NCBI GenBank assembly: GCA_039621445.1
Contig: CP154955.1
Coordinates: forward strand, 9,288,241-9,352,240
Reading direction: 5' to 3'
DNA from: Euglena gracilis
Taxonomy: Eukaryota; Euglenida; Euglenophyceae; Euglenales
DNA: 64,000 nt
Shown here: positions 46,101 to 56,968 of the stretch, piece after piece
How the letters are laid out: each line of letters opens with the position of its first letter
Numbering within the stretch: the stretch's first letter is position 1
Notes under the pieces: generated by a model
Seen by the model: the letters and a program-made list of their open reading frames with translations, nothing else
Databases searched by the model: none
Told to the model about the DNA's origin: nothing
Program-made: the position numbers and the translations under genes

Positions 46101-49100
46101 CACACAGCATACGCCCCGGTGGCCAGCTGTCCCAGCCACCGTGGAGGGTTGGAAGAGGACCGCAGGAAGGCCTCCCGAACCACTTCCACTGTGCGACGCG
46201 ATCGCCGATTGAGCCGCACCATGCAGCACAGTGAAACAATGCCTTGGGCACCTGCATCATGAGCCACGAAGGCATCGTGAAACAGGTCCCATCCCGAACG
46301 TGGTCGACCTCTTTGCAAGTATGCGCGGAGGCCCCTAATGTTCAGGACCAGTTCCACAGGCGACGCGCTGACAGGCATGTGTTCTCTGTTCCAATCAGCA
46401 GAAAATGATTTCTTTGGACTAAAAGGAAGCGGATAACCGCTTCCTCTTCCTAAAACTATTTTATCAGACCCCTTAAACTATGAAAACGTTGTGAGATCGG
46501 TTATTGTTTCACATATGAAGCGTTTTTCCGCTTCATAACCAGCGTTTGTTGATTTTTGGTGCTGTTTGGCAGGTGTCTTTAAATTTATAAACGGGGGGTG
46601 CAACAGGACGTTGGTCTCTCAAATTGGGCGCATCCAGAGCGCGATGTCAGGTAAAATCCTTCCCAAAACAGGAGTACCTGGGAACTTGTGCTGAATTGAT
46701 GTGGTTGGTGGTACAACTGCCATGTTACGTCGGTTAGAAACCTCGCGATTCAGAAACGCAGGGTTGGATTTACGTATTTTTTCTGCCATTTTTTCATGAA
46801 GCGGAAAAACGCTTCCTATTCTGCCTCATTTTAAAATTTAAACCTGTTTATTTTCTGTGTGCAACTGCCTGGGTGATCACAGTCACTACCCACATTTGCT
46901 TGACTGCCTGCCGTGATCACAGTCACTACTCTACCATCGCAAAATCACAGGCGTATGTAGTATCTTGATCTCGGTATATACACTGATGTCCCATCTTTCA
47001 CCAGCTGTCCAATGTGATTTACACCAGAAAGCAAACATCCTCCAGCAAACTGCGTTCAATCTCTGTACCGATGAACCCGACTGCCTGGGTGCTCACAGTC
47101 GCTACCCACGCTTGTGGCTTCATATGAAGCGGATTCCCGCTGCCTCCTGTAAAAGCAAAAAAAGGAGGCTGTCACTGGTAGGGAACCACAGACAGTACGT
47201 GGAGGGGGTGGGCAGTCCCCGCCACATACGGCCTTTGCTGGCCATTGCCAGCGGCAGCCCGTAGAGCACTTTCAGTTAAACCACCTGAATGCGTGCGGTT
47301 TGATTAATGTAGTACTTGGTGGTCACATTACTCGGTATGAACAGACATGATCGCGATTTCAGTCGTAGGTGAAGGGGTTTTCCACTTCATTTTATGTGCG
47401 GTTAAATATAGAAGTGTCTTCTGTCAGCGGTTTGCTGTTAAAAACTCCGCCAAGGTCATGTTCGCAGAGGACTTCTCATGGACTCGATGAACTCAGCAGT
47501 GTATCAAAGGGTAAGAGGCGTGCACAACGATGTGCTGTGGACCAATCTTGGCTTCGATCCACCACTGTAACCACGTTCTTTCATGTGGATGTTAACATTC
47601 CCATTGTTGCTCCGTTCGTGGTACATGCAACCGGTAAACAGTTATGAAGCTCGCGAGTGACATTAAGCATATTGGACACTGTATCAAAATGAAGCGGAAA
47701 GCCGCTTCATATACGTTCCATCAATGATTCTTGTGTGGTTTTGTCATCATTGGAATTCAATCCACGATGTGGTTAACCGTTTAACGTTTAACTGTACCAC
47801 AAAGTGCATTGTGTGACATGTACCATACGCTACGTAACGTTTATATATTGAGATGACTGGGGAGCCTGGACTGTACGATCGCCTGCCCGGTCCAGCAAAA
47901 GCCGTAACCGAACCCCTGACGGCTGGGCACCGTTCGGGGGTCCGGGGAAGTGAATTGGACCCGGTCCAGCCTCTCCCCTTTTTAATGAAATTGTGTCCAT
48001 TATGTACAAAGGAAGCGGATAACCGCTTCCTTTGTGTTCCATATCCGTTTTTGAGGCCCTATGCATTTGTTCCGCGAGGTACACAACCACCAAACCGCCA
48101 AGTGTACCACGAACCTCATATCTTAGTTATACAGTCAGTCTAGGTTTAAAACCATTCCGTCTCAAACAGTACAAGGCGGGGAGCCACGGGGCTGCCGGGT
48201 GCCTGCTTCCGCCGCTTGCGGCCCCGGCAGCCCACAGGAAGAACCGACACCGACGGTAGCCAACGTCGGTGTCAGGCAGAGTGAATCACGAATGTTCAAC
48301 GTGGTCTCTCCTCCTTTTTATCTGACTCAGCATAAATGTAAGTGTATTTCTGTTACAACTGATTCATTTGACCTTCAGGTGACATGACGACCAAGGATGT
48401 CCAATGAAGCGGTATTCCGCTTCATTAGACATTTTACTTTATTTTCTTCGTTGTGCTTCTGTCTTACGTATACACAGGTTTTTGCTACATATAAATGTCC
48501 TTTCTGTATCTGTGTGTTTCATGGAGAGATGACATCGGTCATCGTTTGTGGATGTAGTAGTTTTTCTAAAACCTTTTTGCTTGATCGCATTTACGTGTGA
48601 ATCTGCTAAAAATAAATTTCGGAAATCATCGAAGCGGTTTTCCGCTTCATCTGTTTTGCAGCCGGAATGGCCTGAAAATTTCTGCTAACATGTGTAACTC
48701 GAAAATTTTGGCCTTTTTTGCATTATTTTTTGGGCATTTTGGATGCCACTTCAGTCATTTTTATCATGGGCAGTTTGCGCCTCCTAAGTTTGTGTATTTA
48801 GGTTTCATCGCTTATGATTGATTGATTTTTATGATATGATTGATTTTTTTTGAAAAAAAGCTGTTTTTGTGTGCCAGTGGGTGCAAGTATCAGTATGCTG
48901 ATGACCATTGACATCGAACGGTTTGAGTATGTCGCCCACAACGTGGAATACTCCAACACGATGTTCCTCGTCTTCGTCGACCTTGTTCTATTTCTTTCAC
49001 TCCTGAAGGAGAAGGGTCAAGTCATGACGGAGCACATCAAATTTTTTGTGATCTTCTTCATGCCAGGGATTTCGTGGATATCAAGGCGAAAATAATCCCC

Positions 49101-50060
49101 TCTCCTCGGTTTTGGGTTGGTATTTTCCCGAGTAAATTTATGAGAAGGCATCATTTGAGTGATTTCTGGCCCATCAGTTGTGAAAAATGTATGAGCTTGG
49201 AAATTGTTATGCAAGAAGCTTTGCCCATGACACAGGCGATGGTCCAAAACCCAGAACCACGTGGTTCACCCAGCTGGAAAAAATGCTTGTTCTTTTGTGT
49301 GTGTTGTGTTTGTGTGCCCCTGTTTGTCAGACATAAATTGACGGTTCATTCCTTTGCATTGGCAATTCAGGAATCCCTTAATCCATCCTTCGCCGTTGGG
49401 ATAGCACAACTCCTTGTCTGGAATCGTTTGTCTCTTTAATGTTTTGCAGACCCCCCCCCCCCCACCACGGGAAGACCGCGGAGCCAGCCCCACTTTTGGC
49501 CCTGGCCGGCGGTCCGGCCTTTTTTTTTTGCCAGATCCTCAAAAACTTTCCGTGCGAAGCACTGAAAAAAAATCCAGATAAAAGTTCTCTCAATTAGTCA
49601 AAAAGGGTGGGTTTGGGACTTTTCGGGGTGTTTTGGGGGGTTGCCAGGTATGCTTTTCTAAACCTGTGCGTTGTCAGTCATTTTTGAGCAGTTTGTCCCT
49701 CTGGCCCGGCTTACAACACAACCCCAAAGGTACTTGCCAGCCAGCCCAAATCTCCACCCCAGCACCCCCCCCCAAGGATCCTTAAAGAGATGTATGCCTG
49801 AAACCTCATGCGCACGGAGGAGGGGGAGCAGATTGCCCATTACCTGGAGTTCTCCCTGGACCTCTTTGGCGCCATCACCACGTTCATGTTTTGCATCGAC
49901 AACAAACTGTTTCCCAGGCCGGCAGTTGGAGACGGTGATGAGTTTTCATTGCGGTGGAGAAATGCCACGACGAAAATGAGCCCGATGCTGCGGTGTATGT
50001 GCATTTCGAGGCTGGAATGGCAACCAATTTTTCAGAATGTCCGAACATGAAGTTCCAGGT
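34191..50060 (+). CDS. Probable multi-pass membrane protein, scattered exons; hosts element 2
   Basis: Plus-strand candidate exons: about 34,200-34,240 (LAQLHDDSLTQILK, followed by a GTGAGT donor), about 34,270-34,480 (hydrophobic WVNVFLAFFSLGYFAIIVTC), about 34,920-35,200 (LEFWGLGQAVVVCAAGAF), 37,309-37,430 (SIYEYPLLLKFLVITNVV), 48,890-49,030 (IERFEYVAHNVEYSNTMF then a hydrophobic segment) and 49,800-49,970 (EEGEQIAHYLEFSLDLFG). The spacing of hydrophobic segments resembles a 5-6 TM protein. A FRAG1/DRAM/SFK1-like fold is possible, but I could not confirm any signature. Exon joins were not resolved. The coding signal stops at 37.43 kb and resumes at 48.89 kb, with element 2 in between. Confidence 0.45.
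36361..36445. repeat. Orphan cluster of element-1-type palindromes
   Basis: TCGGTGTGCGCAA (36,361-36,373) is mirrored by TTGCGCACACCGA (36,399-36,411). Inside and beside it are GCGCAATTGCGC, GCGCATTTGCGC and GTGCAATTGCGCAA motifs. It lies outside both elements, 6.2 kb right of element 1. A remnant of another copy or an unrelated hairpin. Confidence 0.7.
36826..37060. repeat. CCCCCCCCTAATTGAC tandem repeat
   Basis: About eight irregular copies of a poly-C plus TAATTGAC unit, closed by an inverted copy (GTCAATTAGGGGGGGG) at about 37,041-37,058. No coding content. Confidence 0.88.
39047..43209 (-). CDS. Element 2 gene A: ParB-like domain protein, 830 aa, ten exons
   Basis: Exons: 43,116-43,209; 42,752-42,889; 42,215-42,576; 41,781-42,038; 41,538-41,673; 41,275-41,376; 40,524-41,182; 39,914-40,144; 39,331-39,699; 39,047-39,190. 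Phases agree throughout and the stop is TGA. The start is ATG 43,209 (MPPKKLAKADTTG). A ParB-like domain covers residues about 30-110: VGQLVLDVDLSRGQVRRP, NNPPQELVLTVW, then KWVILSGQHRLLAASA, with the canonical GxHR intact. The central region shares WRWSPEAP and PLWADPRYEGLRQRL with gene A1. A Lys/Glu/Pro-rich linker follows, and the end is acidic (LENIQEMLVDDE). Seven of nine introns each contain one element-2 palindrome. Some joins (exons 6/7 and 9/10) were chosen by phase and need RNA support. Confidence 0.85.
43578..46378 (-). CDS. Element 2 gene B: unknown protein, putative transposase
   Basis: Start ATG at 46,378 (MPVSASPVELVLNIRGL). The first exon runs to about 45,790 and contains HQVVLWLENFCWLRWG, aligned to VLWFDNF of gene B1. 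A major exon at 44,924-45,586 carries RVPLDVART, PLLVDENIHYRCLRLLY and PLLYGIWHAYKHTVTIVYR. Further coding continues to 43,578 (stop TAA) with RITQQWAGLRKQLVQEM and a Ser/Glu/Asp-rich tail (SLYEPPESLYEPPGDLSDG). Splicing between 44.9 and 43.8 kb is unresolved; a reading-frame change near 44.3 kb may be an intron. Palindromes at 43,808, 43,838, 44,905 and 45,690 fall in introns. A short tandem duplication of about 55 bp lies near 44,780-44,870. No known family was recognised. Confidence 0.75.
46382..48765. other. Element 2 right non-coding arm
   Basis: About 2.4 kb without a supported gene, carrying ten GAAGCGG-type palindromes (46,426 to 48,648) at 90-400 bp spacing. It lies upstream of gene B2, so it is the likely promoter and recognition region. 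Confidence 0.7.
48189..48273. repeat. Two adjacent perfect hairpins in the element 2 arm
   Basis: GGGCTGCCGGG (48,189-48,199) pairs with 48,223-48,233. GACACCGACG (48,246-48,255) pairs with 48,264-48,273. The sequences differ from the GAAGCGG palindromes. Function unknown. Confidence 0.85.
49426..49796. mobile_element. Degraded MITE of the CATACATCTCTTTAAGG family
   Basis: The right end CCTTAAAGAGATGTATG (to 49,796) is identical to the 55,854 end. The left end (GTCTCTTTAATGTTTTGCAG, from about 49,426) is diverged. Flanking 8-mers match only partly. The interior has C runs and AGCCAGCCC motifs as in the intact copy. Confidence 0.55.
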
Positions 50061-51031
50061 CCCGCTGCAGCGACTCCTCAGGGGCTCCACAAATTGGGTA
50101 CGTCAGTGGGGCGCTGTGGGGCGCTGTGGGGCGCTGTGAGGTGCTGTGGGTTGTTGGGGCTCCATTTAACGCCATCACTCTCATACCATAAAAATTGTTC
50201 GCCTTTTTTTCTTTTGCACATTGACAAATTAGAATCACAATACATGGACACAACGGTGTAAAATTGAGGACCAATTTGATGCTTTTTTCTCCAACAAAAC
50301 TTTGAAATTCTGTGTGGTGTCTCGTGTTGGTTTTGAAAGATCTCTGCTGTGGCCTGTTTTCGGCTGACCGATGGATCAAAGTCATCCTGACGGAGGGTGC
50401 CTGTCCTTCAGAGTGCCTCCTGCAGACGAAGGCGCAGCAGAAGAAACAGTCATAATCACAGCGTCATCGTCAACCCGCAACGTCAACCCCGCAATCCTCG
50501 CGCAACGGACCGCCCCTTCCACTGGAAGTGCAGTCAGTCCACCCAAATTTGGAGAGCCCCGGTTTTGTCTTGAATGCATTTTCATCACTCCCTTCTGGAA
50601 CAAGTCAGGCCATTTGATTTTACCCACCTCCTCTGCTTGACCTCCAACTGCAAACAATGGCCGATGGTCGGAGGTGGAGAGTGCTTCTGATTTCGTTGTT
50701 GAATCCATTTGATCAGGGCATTTCTTCACCCAAAGCGTAGCCATTTTGCTCCCCCCCCCCCCACAGGAGAAGATAGATTGGTCATTGCATCAAATCTGCT
50801 GTTATGGATTTTTCGGCGCAAACCAACAGACAGACGAATGTGCATGTCTGAGGAGACAGAAGACCCCCTGCTGATTTTCAGCAAAAATACAAAAAAAACT
50901 AGACCCATAAAAATTACACCCCCCCCCCCCCGAATTTTGGGGAAAATCCAAAAAAACACACCCCCGAGAACTCTGAAAAACGTATTAAAAATGGATGATG
51001 ATTTTTTTTGAAATTTTTGGTTTTACCCAAA

Positions 51032-51180
<149 letters not shown>

Positions 51181-51705
51181 TTGCATGTGAGAAATTGGCA
51201 TTTTTTGAGACATCTTTTTGCTCATTGCCAAAAACCATGCTTTTTTGGAACATTTTTCAGCCAAATTTGTCAGCAACAATCCAAAAAATATACCCCCAAA
51301 TAGGACCTTATTGAGGCTTTCAGCAGGAGAACGCAAAGGTTGACCCAGCAGCTTTTATTTTTTGGGTGGTCAGAAGATTTGCGATCAGAAGATAATGGTG
51401 CTATTTTTTCAATTTTGTGAAAATGCGAGTTTAATGCGAGATGGAAGGCGTACAGCCAAAGAACAAAATCTTACGAGTAATTCCCGACAGCACCTTTTCC
51501 ATTGGGTGGGTGGGGCGTTAATTCAGCTTGAACAAGGTTAACATCTCATCATCCTTCCAGAGTGGGTCATAGTGAGGCGACTGTTTGGTGTTTGGCACAG
51601 ATACAACGCCAAAAATGGAGTCTGATAGTGTTTCATCCGCCAGGGGTTATTTTGTGTCAACGCCCCCCCCCCCCCAGTCGGCCTTCTCCAACCACCAACC
51701 AGGTT

Positions 51706-51890
51706 GTTCCTTGCCGGCCCGGTTGGGTGTATGTACCAGAACTCCTTCTCACAAACTCGATGTCTGCGCTGCTCAGAGCGACCATATAAATACATTTCCT
51801 TTCCCCCTCTGCCAGGTTATTTGAGCACTATTTTCATTGCCAAGGACTTTTACCATTTAAAAAGGGGCGTGCCAAGTTTCTTGGAACTTT
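51706..51890. repeat. Segmental duplication, copy 1 (partner 53,980-54,170)
   Basis: GCCGGCCCGGTTGGGTGTATG..., ACCAGAACT, CTTCTC, TTTCC, TTATTTGAGC and GGGCGTGCCA occur in the same order at 53,980-54,170 with substitutions and indels. It could be an exon plus flanking intron, but the coding frame is uncertain. Confidence 0.7.
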
Positions 51891-53979
51891 GTTTTGTTGG
51901 GTTCTCTTTGTTCTTCTTGGTCAGGGTATCAAGCGAGGGTTGGTTTTGTACAGGGGGTCCAGACTCCCCCCCTTCAAACCGTCAAACCGGGGGGTCCGGG
52001 ACCCCCCCCCCATGGGAACCAAAAAAAAATGGCCGCTTCGCACCAAAGTAGATGTATTTTTTTGGAGCGCTTTTTGGAGCTTTTTTTAAAGGCCCCAATT
52101 TTTTTTCGGCACGGGGGTCCGACCCTCCCCCCCGCCCTGGGGGGGTTCCAGACCCCCACGCTCATTTAATACCCTGCCCTTGGTCCAGCTTCTTTGTTTC
52201 TAATTTCTCATGCCCCAGAATATTGTGCAAGACCAAACGTCCTGGTACAAAGGAAGACCCCTCCCATTTTGAAACCGTCGAACAAAATTGAATGAGTGTG
52301 GACTCAAGGTGGTCTGCAACCAGAGTAGCACTGCTTTAATCCCTCTTGCTGGAACATTTCTTCCCATGCTGAGCGGTTGCATGGCTCCCGGAGAAAGATG
52401 GCCATCTGTCCCATTTCTCGCGCCAGAGAAAGGATCAGCTCGATTTCGACGTATGTGTTCATATCCTGTGTTCCAAAGGCCCAAGGCCTCGATGCTCTCC
52501 ACGCAACTGCAGTGTTCCTTGCTTTCGTCGGCAAATAAGACGACTGGTGCCCTTCTTCTTTCCCCATTTGGCAAATTCATCCAAAAACGTTTCCACAATA
52601 AGGAACTTCGATGAACTGCAAATTTTGTGGCTTCAACCCACCCCCCGTGCCGGGGATTTCTCCAACCAACCGAGAAGGGGTCAGTAGGTGGGTTCGGCAG
52701 GCATCAGGAAGTTTTAAAAGATTTGGCGATCATCTTTTCACTTTTGGCTTTGCTTTTTCTGTGTCTTTCCCGCAGAGCACCCGTTAACGCTCTGGGCGTT
52801 TTCTCCAGATGCTGATATTTTGTTTTGGGTAGGTCTCTTTACTGGGAAGGGGGGGTTGAAGGCGAGGAATTTTTCTGGTTCATGCCGAAGGGCCCACTAG
52901 ATTTCTTCATCTGGTCTCCTTGGCGAGTCCACTGGTGATATTGACGAAGGCGTGTTTTTCTCCACCTGGGGAAGGACTCTGAGGACCCCTTTTTGCATTG
53001 AGGGGAAAACGCTGGTGGCAGGCCTTCCCCTACAACTGGCCGCCCTGCACAAAACCCCGCTGGATCAGGCAAAAGATGGTCTGCGCCAAAAACTGTCCCA
53101 AAAGACACCTCGGGCTCCGCACTTTGCCATTGTAAGGCCATGCCTTGCTCGCCGGCGAGCCGGCCTCCCTTCCTGCCTTGTCGGCTTGCCTCGAGGGAGT
53201 ACGATGAGCCTTTCCAAGGAGTGAGGAGCGACGGCGCCTGACTATCCAACGGCTTCAATTTACCCCGGGCAGGGGCTGCTGTGGAGCGCCGGCCATGGCG
53301 GCCAAGATTAATACTTCTCCAGAAATTTCTGAAATAGACCAGAAAGCGCCGCCCTCCTGGCCTCCGAATACCCTCTGCCTTGGGTGCTGGGGCCGTCGCA
53401 CTTCCTCGAGGAGAGCCGACGGAGAAAAAAGGAGACGGGGGGACAGGGTACCGAGGTCGAAGCACAAAGGCCTTGCGAGGCCATGCCTTGCTCACCGGCT
53501 GTGCTGTGTGGATTGCTTTTCTGTTCTGGGTTAGGAGCCCCTGCTTTGGGCCGCCTCGCCGGAGTTGGCTGACGATGTGGCTCCGACTTGGCGTGGCTTC
53601 TTGCCCCTTGGGGGGGGTCCCCCCTTCCCTCCCTGGTCAGCTCCGTTTTCTTCTGACCGGGGGCTTTTGAAGACAAATTTTCTTTTATGGGGTCGGGCTC
53701 ACAACGATTTTGTGCGCCCGACCCCCCCCCGCTGTCCCGTCCTCCGATTTGCCTTGAGTGAGTGCGAGACCCCTCGGGGCCCAAAACCCGACAGGGCCCG
53801 AACAGTTCCCCGGCGCCGCCTAAAAATTTGCTGAAGGCGGTACACAAGCGGTCCGGGAGGGGAGGAGGCGGCGGCCCCTGGGGTGTGGCGCCAGGCAAGA
53901 CAGAACACCAGAAAAGAGCATCCACGGAAGCTTCCGCTTTGCGGAACTTCCTCGTTCACGGCTGATCACATCCTCACAT

Positions 53980-54170
53980 CCTCACCGGCCCGGTTGGATG
54001 TGTACCAGAACTACTTCTCCAAAACTCGTTGTTTGCGCTCAGACCGACCAGAGCATATCCCCCCCAACAACCTGGCGGGGTGCCTTGCCTTCCCCCTCTT
54101 CCAGGTTCAGAATTTATTTGAGCGCTATTTGCATTATTAAAAGGGCGTGCCAGGTTTCTGGAACAATATT
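53980..54170. repeat. Segmental duplication, copy 2 (partner 51,706-51,890)
   Basis: See the partner copy. It directly precedes the 283-bp duplicated segment at 54,195, so the whole 51.7-55.4 kb block seems to have arisen by nested duplications. Confidence 0.7.
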
Positions 54171-54194
54171 TTGTTGGTTTTTTTTTACCAAGAG

Positions 54195-54477
54195 TGAGAG
54201 CGGACAGCAAAAGATTCCAGAATCTGTGGTTGCAATCTTAACTTAGGCATGTCCAGAAAAGATATTCCTACCAGTGAAATTCTAATTTGTGTTTTTCACA
54301 GTGGTATGGCAAACAGTGCATCACTTTGCAGCAGTTGTATCTGGCAAGTTCTTGGATTGCTGTGTTGGGAAGTCTGGAAGGGGTTTGGAAAAGTCAAGTT
54401 CAAGGTTCAAGTTTGACAGATTGCCATCTGACATTGGAGAAAAGGGCTTTCCCAGGTTGCTTGCCCTGGGGGCCATG
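54195..54477. repeat. 283-bp segmental duplication, copy A
   Basis: Colinear with 55,076-55,358, with no indel and about ten substitutions. It starts TGAGAGCGGACAGCAA and ends CTGGGGGCCATG. It contains a TTTTTCACAG acceptor-like motif followed by an open frame (VVWQ..VHHFAAVVSGKFLD), so a duplicated exon is possible. Confidence 0.92.
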
Positions 54478-55075
54478 ACACAGGTGGTGGGGAAAGCTGA
54501 GGTGTGTTTGAAGGCAAGTGCCCCCCCCTGTAGCCTACACAGAGTGATGTGAGATTTGCAATTGCCAGGCTGACAAAGGATCCTGTGGAGACCATGGAAA
54601 AGTGGACATTTCAGAAGGTGACAAGATTGATCATCGTTGCACATTGTCATTGATGACATCTGAGATTACAATTACAGGTCCTGGTGCTGAGCCGTGAGGC
54701 ACGTACTTCGAGAACTTCCAGGTGGAGCATCGAGATGAGCCGTGAGGCCCGTACTGGAGAACGAGATGGTGGTCATTTGTGGTTTTGGTGGTCATTTACT
54801 GTTGATGACATTACAGTTCATTGGCATCATCGCTGGGTTGTGAGTTCACCTACCGTTTACGAAAAAAACTCTCGCCGTGTCGTTTGGTAATTGGTGCTGC
54901 CATGTGCTGGTGTTCTGCGGCAGTGAGTGGTTACTTTCATCCGTTTTAGTTCGTCTTCGTGTTCTTCTTGTCGTGTTCCAAGTGGCCCATCAAGATGTTC
55001 AACGTGGGATAAGGGTCTCTCCGCTGTAGCCGCGAATGCTAGGTAAATTGTGGACAATTTTTCTGAGAAGGGGGG

Positions 55076-55358
55076 TGAGAGCGGACAGCAAGAGATTCCA
55101 GAATCTGTGATTGCAATCTTAAATTAGGTATGGCCAGAAAAGATATTCCTACCAGTGAAATTCTACTTTGTGTTTTTCACAGTCGTATGGCAAGCAGTGC
55201 ATCACTTTGCAGCAGTTGTATCTGGCAAGTTCTTGGATTGCTGTGTTGGGAAGTCTGGAAGGGGTTTGGAAAAGTCAAGTTCAAGGTTCAAGTTTGACAG
55301 ATTGCCATCTGACATTGGAGAAAAGGGCTTTCCCAGGTTGCTTGCCCTGGGGGCCATG
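55076..55358. repeat. 283-bp segmental duplication, copy B
   Basis: Partner of 54,195-54,477, 881 bp downstream. The MITE at 55,388 inserted shortly after its end. Confidence 0.92.
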
Positions 55359-55387
55359 GCGACATTTGATGTGCAAGGGACCGAGGC

Positions 55388-55854
55388 CATACATCTCTTT
55401 AAGGTTTTGTGACACCCCCCCCTTGGAGGGGCAGCTGCAGCCAGCCCCGATTTGGGCCCAGCCCAGCTGCAGCAGCCCCCTCCCTCCGGGGGGGGGGGGG
55501 TGCTGCTAGCCCTAGCTAGCCAGCCCCTTTTTGGGGGTCGAGCCCAATTTTTTTCGGCCAGAGCGCCGAATTTTTTTTGAGAAAAGTGTGTTCAAAAGTG
55601 GCCAAAAATTGTGTTTGGGGGGCGTTTGGGGCATTTTTTTGGGGGGTTTCAGATGCATCATTTTTTTCAAAACTGTGTTCTGCAGGTCATTTTTTTGACA
55701 TTTCTCCGATTTCAGTCCAGCTCGCCCCGGTTCGGGTCCAGCCGGGGACCAGCCCCCCCGGGGGGCGGACTAGCCAGCCCAAATTTCTAGCCAGCCGAAA
55801 TTTCTAGCCCTAGCCCAGCAACCCCCCCCCCCCGGGTCCTTAAAGAGATGTATG
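55388..55854. mobile_element. MITE with 8-bp TSD (CATACATCTCTTTAAGG family)
   Basis: A 467-bp element with perfect 17-bp TIRs CATACATCTCTTTAAGG / CCTTAAAGAGATGTATG. It is flanked by a perfect 8-bp TSD ACCGAGGC (55,380-55,387 and 55,855-55,862). The interior is C/G-run rich with repeated AGCCAGCCC and AGCCCTAGC. It is non-coding. Confidence 0.93.
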
Positions 55855-56401
55855 ACCGAGGCGTGCTAGGTCGTTGCCTAGCCATCTGGGATGTTGCCTG
55901 CCCTAGCCACTCCTGAACCATCAAGCTGACATAGGCATACCCCCCCCCCCCCCGAAAGCAGTGGCTCCCCGGGAAATCCTCAACCCAGCGCACAAGACCG
56001 AAAGCACCCCAATAAAAAGACTACACATGACCCACGGCTCGGCAGGTTTCACCGGAGCCACCCGCGAAACTCGTCAGGTTGGGACACCCAGACACGGCAT
56101 GTCAGCACATTGTGCGCACCCCCCCCGTTCGGAGGCCCCACCGGACGGCGCCTGCGCTCAAGCAGTAGCCACCTGGCTGCCCTCTGTTACCCCTGCATTC
56201 AAGGACCAGCCACAACCCGTTACCTGGCCTTTGCTTGCTCAAGCCCCGAATGACCCAGACATCCCGCACCCGCATTCACCGCTACCTGAAGTTAGTCCTT
56301 ACATGAGGAACCACTCGGAGGCACACCAAGGTTGCACGTGGTGGTGGTCGACCGACCTGTGGTGGTTGGGCCGACCACCATTTTCCCGCAATACACCCCC
56401 C

Positions 56402-56787
56402 CAGGGTTCGATATAAGGAGGGCGTACATGGTTTAGGTGGGGGGTGTCCCCCCCACCCCCCCACTCCTGGCCCGCAGGGGGGGGGGTCCGGACCCCCCCC
56501 CCCACCTGCAAGAGGGTCCGGACCGACCCTGGGGGGGGGGGGTACCCGCCCCCCCAAAAGGGTCAAATTTTTCCTCCGGCGCTTCGCGCCGAATTTTTTT
56601 TGCATTTTTGGCCAATTTTTGCCCAAAAAGTGCCCCAAATGGCACTTTTGGTCGTTTTTGGGGGTCAAAAAGTTTCGGTCACCCTGACCGCGCCACTGTT
56701 TAGATGGGGGGGTGGCCCCCCACCCCCCCTCCTGGCCAGCAGGGGGGGGGTTTGGACCCCCACCCTCCTTCCTTATATCGAACCCTG
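56402..56787. mobile_element. Non-autonomous hAT-like MITE, copy 2
   Basis: Same family as 2,860-3,281, in the opposite internal orientation. Ends CAGGGTTCGATATAAGG / CCTTATATCGAACCCTG. Flanking 8-mers CACCCCCC and CCCCCCCC differ at one position. It shares the CCGGCGCTTCGCGCCGAA core. Confidence 0.85.
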
Positions 56788-56928
56788 CCCCCCCCTTTTG
56801 AACTTTTAAGCCCCGGCTAGTCGATGGTCATAAAAATGGTCTGTGGCGGTCCCAAATCACCCGGAAATGCATTTATGGCCAGTCCCCCCCCCCCAGGACC
56901 CTGTCCTGGGGGTCCTGGGGGCAGGGGT

Positions 56929-56968
56929 TTTTTTTAGTCGTGGACCCCGTGGGGTGGGGGAGGGGGGG
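56929..56968. repeat. Left half of repeat X, split by the LTR retrotransposon
   Basis: T run, AGTCGTGGACCCCG and a G-rich tract ending at the LTR. It matches the start of the intact copy at 30,318. Confidence 0.78.

Larger units (their letters stand above)
37766..48788 (-). mobile_element. Element 2: 11,023-bp TIR element, diverged relative of element 1
   Basis: The left end reads CTTAGGAGGCATAAACTGCC (from 37,766) and the right end is its complement with two substitutions (ending 48,788), so the TIR is about 21-22 bp. A perfect 5-bp TSD, TTTGT, lies at 37,761-37,765 and 48,789-48,793. Genes A2 (39,047-43,209) and B2 (43,578-46,378) are on the minus strand in the same order as element 1. About 24 palindromes of type GAAGCGGTTTTCCGCTTC begin near 37,818, 38,232, 38,560, 39,252, 39,768, 40,470, 41,405, 41,716, 42,072, 42,948, 43,808, 43,838, 44,905, 45,690, 46,426, 46,517, 46,798, 47,125, 47,371, 47,691, 48,012, 48,406 and 48,631, plus half-sites near 38,110 and 38,131. 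Element-1-type palindromes are absent. Confidence 0.92.

Noticed and set aside
51953-52177. Possible hAT-like element with CAGGG / CCCTG ends
   Set aside because: No matching 8-bp flanks and no convincing inverted repeat beyond five bases.
52839-53965. Overlapping GC-rich ORFs on both strands (up to 218 aa)
   Set aside because: No recognisable motif, no consistent splice signals, and similar openness in several frames.
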